The notes beneath the pieces are model-generated. The model saw only the letters and a list, made by a program, of their open reading frames with translations, was not told where the DNA came from and ran no database searches. From assembly GCF_000003195.3 (NCBI RefSeq), contig NC_012873.2, forward strand, positions 66,535,615 to 66,599,614: a stretch of DNA of 64,000 nt, written 5' to 3'. This DNA is from Sorghum bicolor. Taxonomy: Eukaryota; Streptophyta; Magnoliopsida; Poales; Poaceae. Within the stretch, counting starts at the first letter, position 1, and every line of letters begins with the position of its first letter. A program made the translations under genes and the position numbers. Positions 44,947 to 54,302 of this stretch are shown in pieces.

Positions 44947-45883
44947 AAGAAGTTTCCTCAACTTCCGCAAAAGTCTGTTTTTCATCTTTGAACTTCAAAA
45001 CCGGGTAAAATACATCCTTCAATTTTTGAAACCATGCATATTACGTCTCTGACATGGTTATGAGCGGTTTTGAAGGCAGTTTTGTCTTTTTTATTTTTAT
45101 TTATTTTGGCTGAATATTTGTAAAATTATAGTAAATCACATAAAATTCATAAAATAGTAAATCTGATTTTGTTGGACTCTAGATAAGTAGATCTACATAG
45201 TGAACATATAATATAGTATGCTTTAGTACAAAGTTTTTATTGTAGCTTTGGAACTGTTTTTTCTATAATTAATTAGAATAATTCATAGCTATAGTTTGTA
45301 TGGTCCAATTGTGGTGATTTTTTTATGTTAGACTAATTATTATATGTTTAAACTATGGTAAAAATTCATACTCATTAGATCATGTATAACTTAGTTATAG
45401 ATTTATTATAATTTAACAAGGATAACCCTAAATAAATCTATATAACTAAGTAATACATGATTCATGAGTATAACATTTTTACTATAACTCAAACATAGAA
45501 TAATTAGCTCACCATATAAATTTCATCACAGTTAGACCATAGAAAATGTAGCTATAATTAGTCTAATTAATTACAGAAAAACATAGATCTAAAGATGCAT
45601 CAAACAAATTTGTACTAGAACATACTATATTATATATTCAATGTGTAGATCTACTAATCTGAAGTCCAACAAAATTGAGTTTTCTATTTTATGATTTTTA
45701 TGTGATTTACTGTGATTTTTCAAAAAAATTCAGCCAAAATAAATAAAAAAAAAGGTAAAACCGCTTTCAAATCCAGGTCAAGGATGTAATGTGCACGGTT
45801 TAAAAGTTGAGGGATGTATTTTGTCCGGTTTTAGAGTTCAGGGATGAAAATCAGACTTTCGCAAAAGTTGAGGGACCTAAACC
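44947..45883. mobile_element. Mutator-like foldback element with long inverted repeats
   Basis: Two arms of roughly 440 bp face each other around a centre near 45420. The left arm begins near CCTCAACTTCCGCAAAAGTC; the right arm ends GACTTTCGCAAAAGTTGAGG. Paired interior words include TTGGCTGAATATTTG / AAATTCAGCCAAAATAAA. AATACGAAAG stands on both sides (44937-44946, 45884-45893), a 9-10 bp duplication as expected for Mutator-like elements. No ORF. Confidence 0.8.
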
Positions 45884-45893
45884 AATACGAAAG

Positions 45894-46808
45894 CTTCAGA
45901 TGAAGTTGCTACGAAAGATGAAGGCCCACGTCGGCGTCCGAAGTGAATAAGTGATCGTGTACGAAGGCCCACGTCCAAGTTATATGGGCCGATCTTGGTG
46001 TCCAAATGAGAAGAAGTATTATTCTCGAAAAAAAAAGAGAGGTAGAAGTATTTCTTTAGAAACGTAGGCTAGATAGCCTTTTAATCTTCCTTTGCCTGTG
46101 TATGGACATACATGTGTGGTATGAGTATGGAGTATATGGATGATGTGGATTTAAAGTTGTACCCGTGAATGAACTGAACGCAATCCCTAGTTTTGTACGA
46201 GTATATATCATCATCAGTCTTTATCGGCAGGCAGGTCTGACGCTTCCTTTCCCTTGGACCAGGTTGCATGAACAATTTGTGTGACGGTAGTCTGTAATTA
46301 TTACGTGCAACTTGATTTTCTCGTTAGAACTCGCCCCACCTATAATTTTTTTCTGGCTCCGTCATTGAGTGTAGGGTCTGCTGTTGACTTGAACGGGCGC
46401 CCTCGACGGACTCATCATATATCCATATCCTGCAGGAGCCTGCGTTGGTAGCGGGCCGCTGACATGTGGGTCGGTCGGTCGATTTTATTTTCATCCCCCC
46501 ATCCTCCTCCTCAGCTCCTCCTCTAGGCTCCAGCGGCAGAGTCAACCCACCCATCTCACCAGACAGCACAGCAAGGTGCGCTGCACCTGCACTTCCTGCA
46601 GCCTGCACGTCTCAACTTGTTGTTGGCACTGACAGTGACAGTGGCAGCCCAAGGACAAGGAACGAGGGCACTCGTCGCTCGTGCCCAGAGCATCTGCCGC
46701 GGCGAAGCCAGCAGCCAGCTTCCCATTGCCCCCCTTGCAATGGTGCTGTGCCAGAGTCAACCTGTAACCACGCACCATGCACGGTCGTCGCATGTACAGC
46801 GAGCAGCT
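45894..46808. other. Intergenic, no gene recognised
   Basis: Frames of 94-134 codons overlap on both strands at 46324-46946 without motif. The left limit of the tandem duplication follows. Confidence 0.4.
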
Positions 46809-47797
46809 GAGCAGATCACCGGCAGTATTGTACTGTAGTACAGTACAAGCGGCGAGCGAGTACCCTTTGCGTTGACTCTTTCCCTGAACCTTCCGTGCCA
46901 ACGTTCTGACTGGCGCCTTTGACATGGCCAATTGCCGTGCCTGCACTGCACATCAGCGCGCGTCCGCGTCGTGGTGACTAGGCGCACGGCCGCACGCACA
47001 GGGCAGTGCTAGGAGCTCATCTCATCCGAGTCAGATCCCAGAGGGGGAGGGATTTCTTTCCTCCAATTCCAGGGCTCCAATCTCCTCGTCACGAAGAAAA
47101 AAGGCACGGTCAATGGCGGCGACCGGAGCTGGCTCTGGACTTTTGCTTTACACCTGACGTGTCACCTCCAGTCCTATCCCAATCCCAAGTGGCCGGCGAG
47201 TTGCCATGCATGCAATGCAACCGGCAGACCAGGGCGCCCTGAAAAAGCTCACTGTTCCGGCATTTCTTCTCCGGCCGCAATCTGCAGTGCTAGGGTTGCA
47301 CCGACACGAAACAAGGCTCAGTGTTCACTTTCTCTCCTGTCTCCATGGCCGGGTCGGCAATGAAACCGCCCTGAATGCGCGCACCCGTCGTGGGGCCGGC
47401 CGGCGTCGCCCGTCGCCGTCGGCAGATGCATGCCCGGCCGTCAGAGGCCAGAACGCCGCTCTCCCCGTCCATGTCTGCGGCAAAAGCACACGGCAGGCAT
47501 GAGAAAATGCGTCATGGACACGCCTCACCAGACCAGACCACCGATGGATGCCTGCCTGCAGAGACTGATCCACGTCTGTCCTGGTATTTCTTCCACCGAC
47601 GATCTCGCGAAACCGACGGCCGATGGTGTCGCCGCGGAAGATGAACGGTCCTTGCACGGACCTCGAGGAGGAGCACTGCAGAGGAGCCGTGCAATGCTGG
47701 GCTCCAGAGTTCAGAGCCGCCGTCTCGCCTCCTCACCGCCATGTCACGCCGGCGGCTTGCTGTCGCCGGCAGGCCTCTTCTCCGCATTCAACACATG

Positions 47798-48254
47798 AGC
47801 CTTGTTTAGGCCTAGTTGGCAAAAATTTGGGTTTTTGGCTACTGTAGCACTTTCGTTTTTATTTAACAAATATTGTCCAATCATGGAGTAACTAGGCTCA
47901 AAATATTCATCTCACAAATTACAGGTAAACTGTGCAATTAGTGTTTATTTTCGTCTATATTTAATGCTCCATGCATGCGACCAAAGATTCGATGTGACAG
48001 GGAATCTTGAAAATTTTTGTGAACTAAACAAGGCCTAGTTCACCCCAAAAACCAAAAAGTTTTCAAGATTTCCTGTCACATCGAATCTTGCGGCGCATGC
48101 ATGAAGCATTAAATATAGATGAAAACAAAAACTAATTATACAGTTTAGTTGTAAATCACGAGACGAATGTTTTGATCTTAGTTAGTACATGATTGGATAA
48201 TATTTGTCACAAACAAACGAAAGTGCTAAAGTACTGCAAATCCGAAACAAAGCC
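47798..48254. mobile_element. Tourist MITE containing a second Tourist (47809-48035)
   Basis: Outer ends AGCCTTGTTTA and GAAACAAAGCC with ATG on both sides (47795-47797, 48255-48257). Copy B is uninterrupted at this point (CACATGACCGAGACGCTTGG). The inner copy, GGCCTAGTTGGC to AACTAAACAAGGCC, splits the outer left end between TTGTTTA and GTTCACCCC. Confidence 0.85.
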
Positions 48255-49075
48255 ATGATCGAGACGCTTGGTCTCTCTCGGATTCTTTTTCAGTGGGTCC
48301 TTAGTCCTGACCGACTAAAACTCTGCATTTTTTTAACATAAATAAACAGGCTACATAAAATGCTGGGTTTTCTCCTCTCTCACTTTCACGGGCTCCACTG
48401 AATTGCGTCGAGTTTAAATCTCCTCTGGTTCAGAGTTAGGCGCAATGCAGTTCTGATCCTAATCCTACTCGCTCAGAAATCTGTTTCTACCTCACATTAC
48501 TTGTCATGATTCATGAACGAAGATCACAACCGCGTGAAACCTGAGCTAGTAGCAGACGGAGATCGATCCCTTTGCAAACTGCAATGCAGGCGTACGTGTC
48601 GGCGGCAGGTCTCCATGTGCGGCAGCTTTACGGAAAATCTAAGCTAGATTAGCGGTGATAAATCTCGGTTAGTTGTTATGTGACACAGTCACCGTGTTCT
48701 TCTGTTAGAGATACTAGAAAAGTAGAGAGAGTGGCCCTTGGAGGCCAAACGGGTCATCTTTCGGTGATGTATATAAAGGCTTTATTAATTTTAAGCAATC
48801 TGACTGATTCTTCCTTCCATTGTAAATGTCCTCTTGATAAGACAAAAAAAGAAAGGATGCTAGCTAGTGCGATGTGCCAACCTGTGAGAAAGCTACTGAT
48901 TAGTTTAGCCTTGTCAGCTCTCTGTACCATGTTTTGCGCATCTTTCACAAACAAGCGGTTGATATCCCCTTCTGTCAGTGAAAACCAAAGACCACATTCA
49001 TGTAAAAAAAATCTTACAAGGACGAGCACCGAATCGCATTAACTAATTTTTGGTCCTAGTATTTGCAGATAACGC

Positions 49076-49303
49076 ATGCAGAAGCTGGTTTCATCTGGAA
49101 AACCGACCGACCTTTCGGCAGATATCCTATCCCCGGTAAGTAATTTTCTCACAGCTGTGCCTAGAGAAACTGTCAAGGAAATTGTTAAGGTCGCTGTCCA
49201 CTGGTGTTTCGCTGCTTCTTCTGATCCAGGATTCCAGGCTCAAGATGTTACCATCAGGTTAATTTTTGCTTCACTGGAAGCGTGGCTGGGCCGGCTGGCC
49301 TAA
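49076..49303 (+). pseudogene. Possible coding remnant in duplication copy A
   Basis: A 75-codon frame contains RETVKEIVKVAVHWCF and SDPGFQAQDVTIRLIF, which read more like protein than the surroundings. The matching stretch in copy B (61660-61990) has the same words at DNA level but with deletions and a MITE insertion, so the frame is lost there. No family is recognised and no complete gene model could be built; it may be chance. Confidence 0.25.
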
Positions 49304-49494
49304 GGCCAGTCTCAATGCATGTTTCATGAGAGTGTCATGCACATTAAATAGGGTGCCACATAAGCAAAATTGCTGACTTCGCAGGGTTATTAAATGAAGT
49401 TTCATCAGATGAGAGAGGAGTTTCATCCCCATAAAACTCATCTGGCTCGGTTACCTAGTTTATAGTCTTGGTAAACTATGCATTGAGACTGGCC
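49304..49494. mobile_element. Tourist-like MITE (GGCCAGTCTCAATG family), copy 1
   Basis: Ends GGCCAGTCTCAATGCATG and CATTGAGACTGGCC with TAA on both sides (49301-49303, 49495-49497). Copy B has the empty site (GGCTGGGCTAAGCAGC). Confidence 0.85.
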
Positions 49495-49650
49495 TAAGCA
49501 GTAAAGTCTCTGGAGCAGATACTCGTGAGTCATACGTTCAGGCATACTGATGTAAAGGTTAATTATCTACAAGAGTTACTGTGTATAACAAGTATGTTTC
49601 TTTCTTTTTCTGGTATACCATTTATATGATTCAGAAACACTTGTTGTTAA

Positions 49651-49934
49651 GGTTCTGTTTGAATTGACTAAAACTAATTGCTAGCCGCTAAAAAAAGATC
49701 TAGCTGATTCAAACAACTTAATTTATAGTCCAACTTATAACCTGTTTTTAAACTATTCAACCATCCAGCTTATAAAAAGTATAAAAAGCTACTCACTCCA
49801 CTTCAAATTAAGTCATTTGACTTCTCTAGGTTCATGGCTTTACTATGCTGGTATACGCTATACGAATGAACTAAAAATACTAAAATCATTTATAATTTGG
49901 AATGGATGCGAATTTAGCTAATCCAAATAGAATC
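49651..49934. mobile_element. Tourist-like MITE with a degraded Stowaway inside
   Basis: Ends GGTTCTGTTTGAATTG and CCAAATAGAATC, TAA on both sides (49648-49650, 49935-49937). A Stowaway remnant (CTCACTCCACTTCAAATTAA to TTATAATTTGGAATGGATG) lies at about 49794-49912. Absent from copy B. Confidence 0.65.
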
Positions 49935-50144
49935 TAACCCTGGCGACGGAAACGTTTGAGAAATAAATTTAAAAAATCCTTGTGATTTAGGGGAGGTCAA
50001 ACCAAGCAAGCAGATTGATCAGATTAGTGGTTGATGATCCAGTCATCCTTATCATACTACAGGAGAACTTTGACTTGCAGCTAGTGGATTAAGTTTCTCT
50101 CCCTTGTACTAGTAGTACTAGGCAATATACAAAGTACATGCATG

Positions 50145-50399
50145 TACTGTCCCTGAAAGCTGCAACTTCTAAAGTTGTCCTAAGTCAAACTTTTAAAACT
50201 TTGACCACATTTATAGAAAAAACGCTAGGATTTATAGTACCAAATTAATACCATTAGATTTACATAGAATATATTTTTATAAGATACTCATTTTATGTCA
50301 TAGATATTGATGCTCTTTTCTATAAAGTTAGTCAAAGTTAAAAAAAAGTTTGACTGGCACGTATTTTAGGAGTTGAAGCTTTCAGGGACGGAGGGAGTA
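50145..50399. mobile_element. Stowaway-like MITE in copy A
   Basis: TA-flanked, left CTGTCCCTGAAAGCTGCAAC, right GTTGAAGCTTTCAGGGACGG then AGGGAG. Copy B reads straight through the site (ACATGTACTAAG). Confidence 0.75.
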
Positions 50400-50659
50400 C
50401 TAAGTAAGGGCACTCACAATGCAAGACTCTATCATAGAGTCCAAGACAATTAATTACATATTATTTATGGTATTTTGCTGATGTGGCAGCATATTTATTT
50501 TTTTTGAGGAAAACTGGAAGGGTTTGCACCCCTACAACATATTTATTGAAAAAAAATCAAGATACAAAAGAAAAGAAAACTGAGAGCAAGGGAGGAGGGA
50601 GAGTTAAGACACGAAAAAAGAAATGAGAAAAAGCAAAGCTACCACCGAAAGGAACCAGG

Positions 50660-53600
50660 CTAAGTTAAATCTGCAATCCATTGATCAATTCCTGGATGGT
50701 AGCTTCTTTTTGTTCGCAGCAGTAAAAACTGGAGCTCATCTCTGAAGTTTTGTTTTGATATTTGAAGATTCTCATAAATCTGGCGGAAGATCTTGTCATT
50801 TCTTGCCTTCCAAATAGTCCAGCACATTAAAATGATGACCTCCATGAAGAACGGCACCCCTAGTTGCTCTTTGAATCCCTGAAGGTTCTGAAAGGGATCA
50901 GAGTCGTGATCAACCTGAATGTTGAGCCAAGCCCAGCATTGTGTGGCAAAAGGACAACCAAGAAAAAGGTGTAAGAGTGATTCTTCAGTTGAGCGATTGC
51001 AAAGAATGCAGTTGTAGTCTAGAAGATCCATATTCTTTCTTCTCAATAATTCCCTAGTACTCAGTCTATCATTTATAAGAAGCCAAAAGAACACTTTATG
51101 CTTATTTTGGCAAGAACTTCTCCAGAGCCAATTGTAAACTGGGTGTAACATCCTGTGTCCACTCAAATGATTATAAGCTCTCTTCACTGAAAATTGGCCC
51201 GTGCTCCAAATGTAAACCCATCTGTCAGTAGACTCATTCAGGGAAACCCCCTCCAGAATATTTTGCAGCTGAAGCATTTGGCCATGAGCCTGTTGAGATA
51301 GGGGTAAATGGAAAAGGCTGTGCAAGGGAGATTGAGCCATTCCTTCAGCCAGGATAATTTCCTTCTTCTTTATGAAAGAGAACAATTCTGGGAATTTATG
51401 CATAAGAATTTCATTACCCCATAGATCCTCCCATAAGAAGCAAGACTTACCATTATTAATCTCTACTCTTGCCATTCCTTTGAATTTGTCTAGAAGCTTT
51501 AATATATCTCTCCACCAAAATGAGCCCTTTTTTGATGTTCCAGGTAACCTTCTAGAGCTATAATATTTCTCCCAGATCAAGGAGACCCAAGGGATGTCTT
51601 CTTTATTGAAAAATTTATGAAGATGTTTGATCAGCAGTGCCTCATTTTGGGTTTTGATGTTTAGAACTCCCAGTCCTCCCTCCTCTCTTGTCCTACAAAC
51701 AACTGGCCAAGCAGCTTTTGGTTTTTGTTTGGCATTAATGTCAGCTCCCCTCCAAAGGCATAACTTTCTGAATTTATCTAACTGATCAACCACTGTTTGC
51801 TGCAAGAGGAAAGTGCTCATACAAAATGTTGGTAGAGCTGAGAAAATTGAGTTTGTCACCTCTAGTCTCCCTGCCTGATTTAAAAAGATTGAGGTTGCAG
51901 CTAACCTCCTTTCACATCTACTGACCAAAGGTGAGAAGTCAATGACTCTAGGCTTTGTGAGGCCAAGTGGCAGACCAAGGTAAGTAAAGGGTAGGCTTCC
52001 AGTATCACAGTTGAAGGTCCTTGCTAGGTGCTGCAATTTTGCTGGACTTGTGTTTATAGGTACCATGACTGATTTTGTATAGTTGACCTTAAGCCCAGTT
52101 GATTCACCAAAGGTGTGAAGTAAAGCCTTTAGGATCCAAAGTTGTCTGCTACAGGCCTCCATTACCACCAAAGTGTCATCTGCATACTGTACTATGGGAA
52201 AATCAGTGGTGTAACTGAGAGGAATTGGGAGTTTAAGCAGTCCCTGGTCTTTTGCCTTGTTCATCACAGATTGGAGCAAGTCAGAGACAAAAAGTAGTGG
52301 GGATAAGGGATCACCCTGTCTTAGCCCCCTCTTGTAATGGAAAACTTTCCCAGGCACCCCATTAAGCAGAACTGAGGAAGTTCCTGAGCTCAAAACTGAT
52401 TTCACCCAGCTAATCCATCTCTGACCAAATCCTTTTGCTCTGAGTATTTCAAAAATTGCCCCATGTTCAATCTTGTCAAAGGCTTTCTCAAAGTCCAGTT
52501 TTAGGATAATTAGCTCCTTCTTGGACTTATGACAGATATGGATATATTCTAGTGCCCACGCTAGGCAGTCCTGAATGGTTCTTGTCTTGATAAATCCATA
52601 TTGGTTCTTATGAATGATTTTCATGATTGGTTTCTGTAGTCTATTTGCTATAAGTTTGGTCAGCAACTTTATGGAGGTACTCAGAAGAGAAATAGGCCTA
52701 TAGTCTGATACTCTCTGTGGGCCTTCTTTTTTGGGAATTAAGGCAGAGCTATTGATGCTTTGGAGGCAGACTTCACCACTAAAAAAGTCCTTGCATAATT
52801 TATAGAAATCATTTGCTATGAGAGGCCAGCAACCTTTGAGGAACTCATTAATATAACCATCTGGACCTGGAGACTTGTTGTTTGGCAGATTGGAGACCAC
52901 TTCATCAACTTCTTCCTTTGTGAATGGCAACTCTAGCTGCTCTAGCTCTTCAACGGGTTGAATAAAATCACCTAAATTGAAGATCATGTAGTTGAAATCG
53001 GTCATGCCCATCCTCTCTTTGAAGGCATTCCATAGGAGTTCAGCCTTTTGCTCGTGATGCTGAAAAATGTTTCCAAGACCATCCTGCAAAGTGGTAATTG
53101 TATTCTTCCTATGTCTGATAGTGGCATGTGCATGAAAAAACTTTGTTCCTGCATCTCCCTCTTTTACCCATCTAATCTTCCCCCTTTGCTTCCAGTAGGT
53201 TTTTTGCTGTTTTAAAAGAGAAATCAACTTGGCAGAGATGAGATCCCTAAAGTTCCACTCAGGTAGGGATAAGTCTCTGAAAAGTTCTACTGTCTCTAGG
53301 AAGTGCAATACCAGTTTGATACTTTCAATGACTAGTGCCAATTTTGGCAACTGAGTTTTCCAAACCTTAAGATCTCTTCTTAAGTTTTTGCACTTTGCTA
53401 TAATTATTTTGGCAGAGTCAGAGATATGATCTGGGGCTCTCCATCCATTTATAGCTACTGAGATGAAGTCTTGATGGTTGAGCCAGTGGTTCTCAAATCT
53501 AAAGATTTTGCTTTGTGGAATTCTTGTGCTGATTTCAACAATACAAGGCCAATGATCAGAGGTTTCCATGACTAGTGTCTTGACCAAGGTGTTGGGATAA

Positions 53601-54244
53601 TTTATTGTCCACGACGCTGAAGTAAAGAACCAATCCAACCTTTCCAAGAGAGGTGGGAATTGTTTATTGGTCCAAGTGAAATGTCTGCCATATAGGGGAA
53701 GTTCAATTAGGCCTAGTTTATCAATTGCTTCATTAAACAGAAACATTTCATTAACATCTGCTCCATCCCTATTTCTATCTTCAGGCCTCCTTATTAAGTT
53801 GAAGTCACCAACTATTAACCAATCCTTTTCAGGGGGCATTTGGATTTCTCTAAACCATTCCAGGAATTCTTTTTTGCCAATTGGGGTACAGGGAGCATAC
53901 ACAGTGGTTAACACCCAGCTATCATTGTTGATCTTTGATGTAAACTCAATAGAAATTGCATAGCTATTTTTGAAGATCAGCTGTCCCATGGACGCATTAC
54001 TTTTCCAGACCACCAAAATTCCACCAGAAGCCCCAACAGAAGGCAGGAACTCCAAAGAATCAAAATCTAAGGGGCAAAGGTTCCTAATGAAGTTGATGTC
54101 AAAGGTCTCCTTCTTGGTTTCTTGGAGGCAAATAATCTCACTTTTGCTTTCCATAATCTTGTTTCTAATGGAATTCCACTTCTTGTCAGAGTTTAGACCT
54201 CTGACATTCCAACTCAGTAGATTCCAAGATTTGTTGTGCACCAT
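50660..54244 (-). CDS. LINE ORF2: endonuclease and reverse transcriptase
   Basis: The protein that nicks target DNA and copies the element's RNA there, 1194 residues from the ATG at 54244; a TAG lies just upstream. Order: an APE-type endonuclease ([40 protein letters not shown]; about residues 5-235); a reverse transcriptase ([73 protein letters not shown]; about 435-700) with its catalytic YADD box; then the C-terminal zf-RVT Cys/His region ([39 protein letters not shown]). No stop or frameshift interrupts it, unusual for a genomic LINE copy. It shares a transcript with ORF1. Confidence 0.95.
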   Translation of the reverse strand: MVHNKSWNLLSWNVRGLNSDKKWNSIRNKIMESKSEIICLQETKKETFDINFIRNLCPLDFDSLEFLPSVGASGGILVVWKSNASMGQLIFKNSYAISIEFTSKINNDSWVLTTVYAPCTPIGKKEFLEWFREIQMPPEKDWLIVGDFNLIRRPEDRNRDGADVNEMFLFNEAIDKLGLIELPLYGRHFTWTNKQFPPLLERLDWFFTSASWTINYPNTLVKTLVMETSDHWPCIVEISTRIPQSKIFRFENHWLNHQDFISVAINGWRAPDHISDSAKIIIAKCKNLRRDLKVWKTQLPKLALVIESIKLVLHFLETVELFRDLSLPEWNFRDLISAKLISLLKQQKTYWKQRGKIRWVKEGDAGTKFFHAHATIRHRKNTITTLQDGLGNIFQHHEQKAELLWNAFKERMGMTDFNYMIFNLGDFIQPVEELEQLELPFTKEEVDEVVSNLPNNKSPGPDGYINEFLKGCWPLIANDFYKLCKDFFSGEVCLQSINSSALIPKKEGPQRVSDYRPISLLSTSIKLLTKLIANRLQKPIMKIIHKNQYGFIKTRTIQDCLAWALEYIHICHKSKKELIILKLDFEKAFDKIEHGAIFEILRAKGFGQRWISWVKSVLSSGTSSVLLNGVPGKVFHYKRGLRQGDPLSPLLFVSDLLQSVMNKAKDQGLLKLPIPLSYTTDFPIVQYADDTLVVMEACSRQLWILKALLHTFGESTGLKVNYTKSVMVPINTSPAKLQHLARTFNCDTGSLPFTYLGLPLGLTKPRVIDFSPLVSRCERRLAATSIFLNQAGRLEVTNSIFSALPTFCMSTFLLQQTVVDQLDKFRKLCLWRGADINAKQKPKAAWPVVCRTREEGGLGVLNIKTQNEALLIKHLHKFFNKEDIPWVSLIWEKYYSSRRLPGTSKKGSFWWRDILKLLDKFKGMARVEINNGKSCFLWEDLWGNEILMHKFPELFSFIKKKEIILAEGMAQSPLHSLFHLPLSQQAHGQMLQLQNILEGVSLNESTDRWVYIWSTGQFSVKRAYNHLSGHRMLHPVYNWLWRSSCQNKHKVFFWLLINDRLSTRELLRRKNMDLLDYNCILCNRSTEESLLHLFLGCPFATQCWAWLNIQVDHDSDPFQNLQGFKEQLGVPFFMEVIILMCWTIWKARNDKIFRQIYENLQISKQNFRDELQFLLLRTKRSYHPGIDQWIADLT

Positions 54245-54302
54245 GGGGAACAACTAGACAACAGCCAAAGAAGAGGAGAAAAGTAAAACTTTCTCTACGG
54301 AG

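Noticed and set aside
47206..47847. Several 74- to 122-codon frames in duplication copy A
   Set aside because: Frames do not survive in copy B and overlap each other on both strands.
49100..49160. Micro-intron GTAAGT...TCACAG at about 49136-49154
   Set aside because: Only about 19 nt long, too short for plant splicing; consensus-like ends are coincidence.
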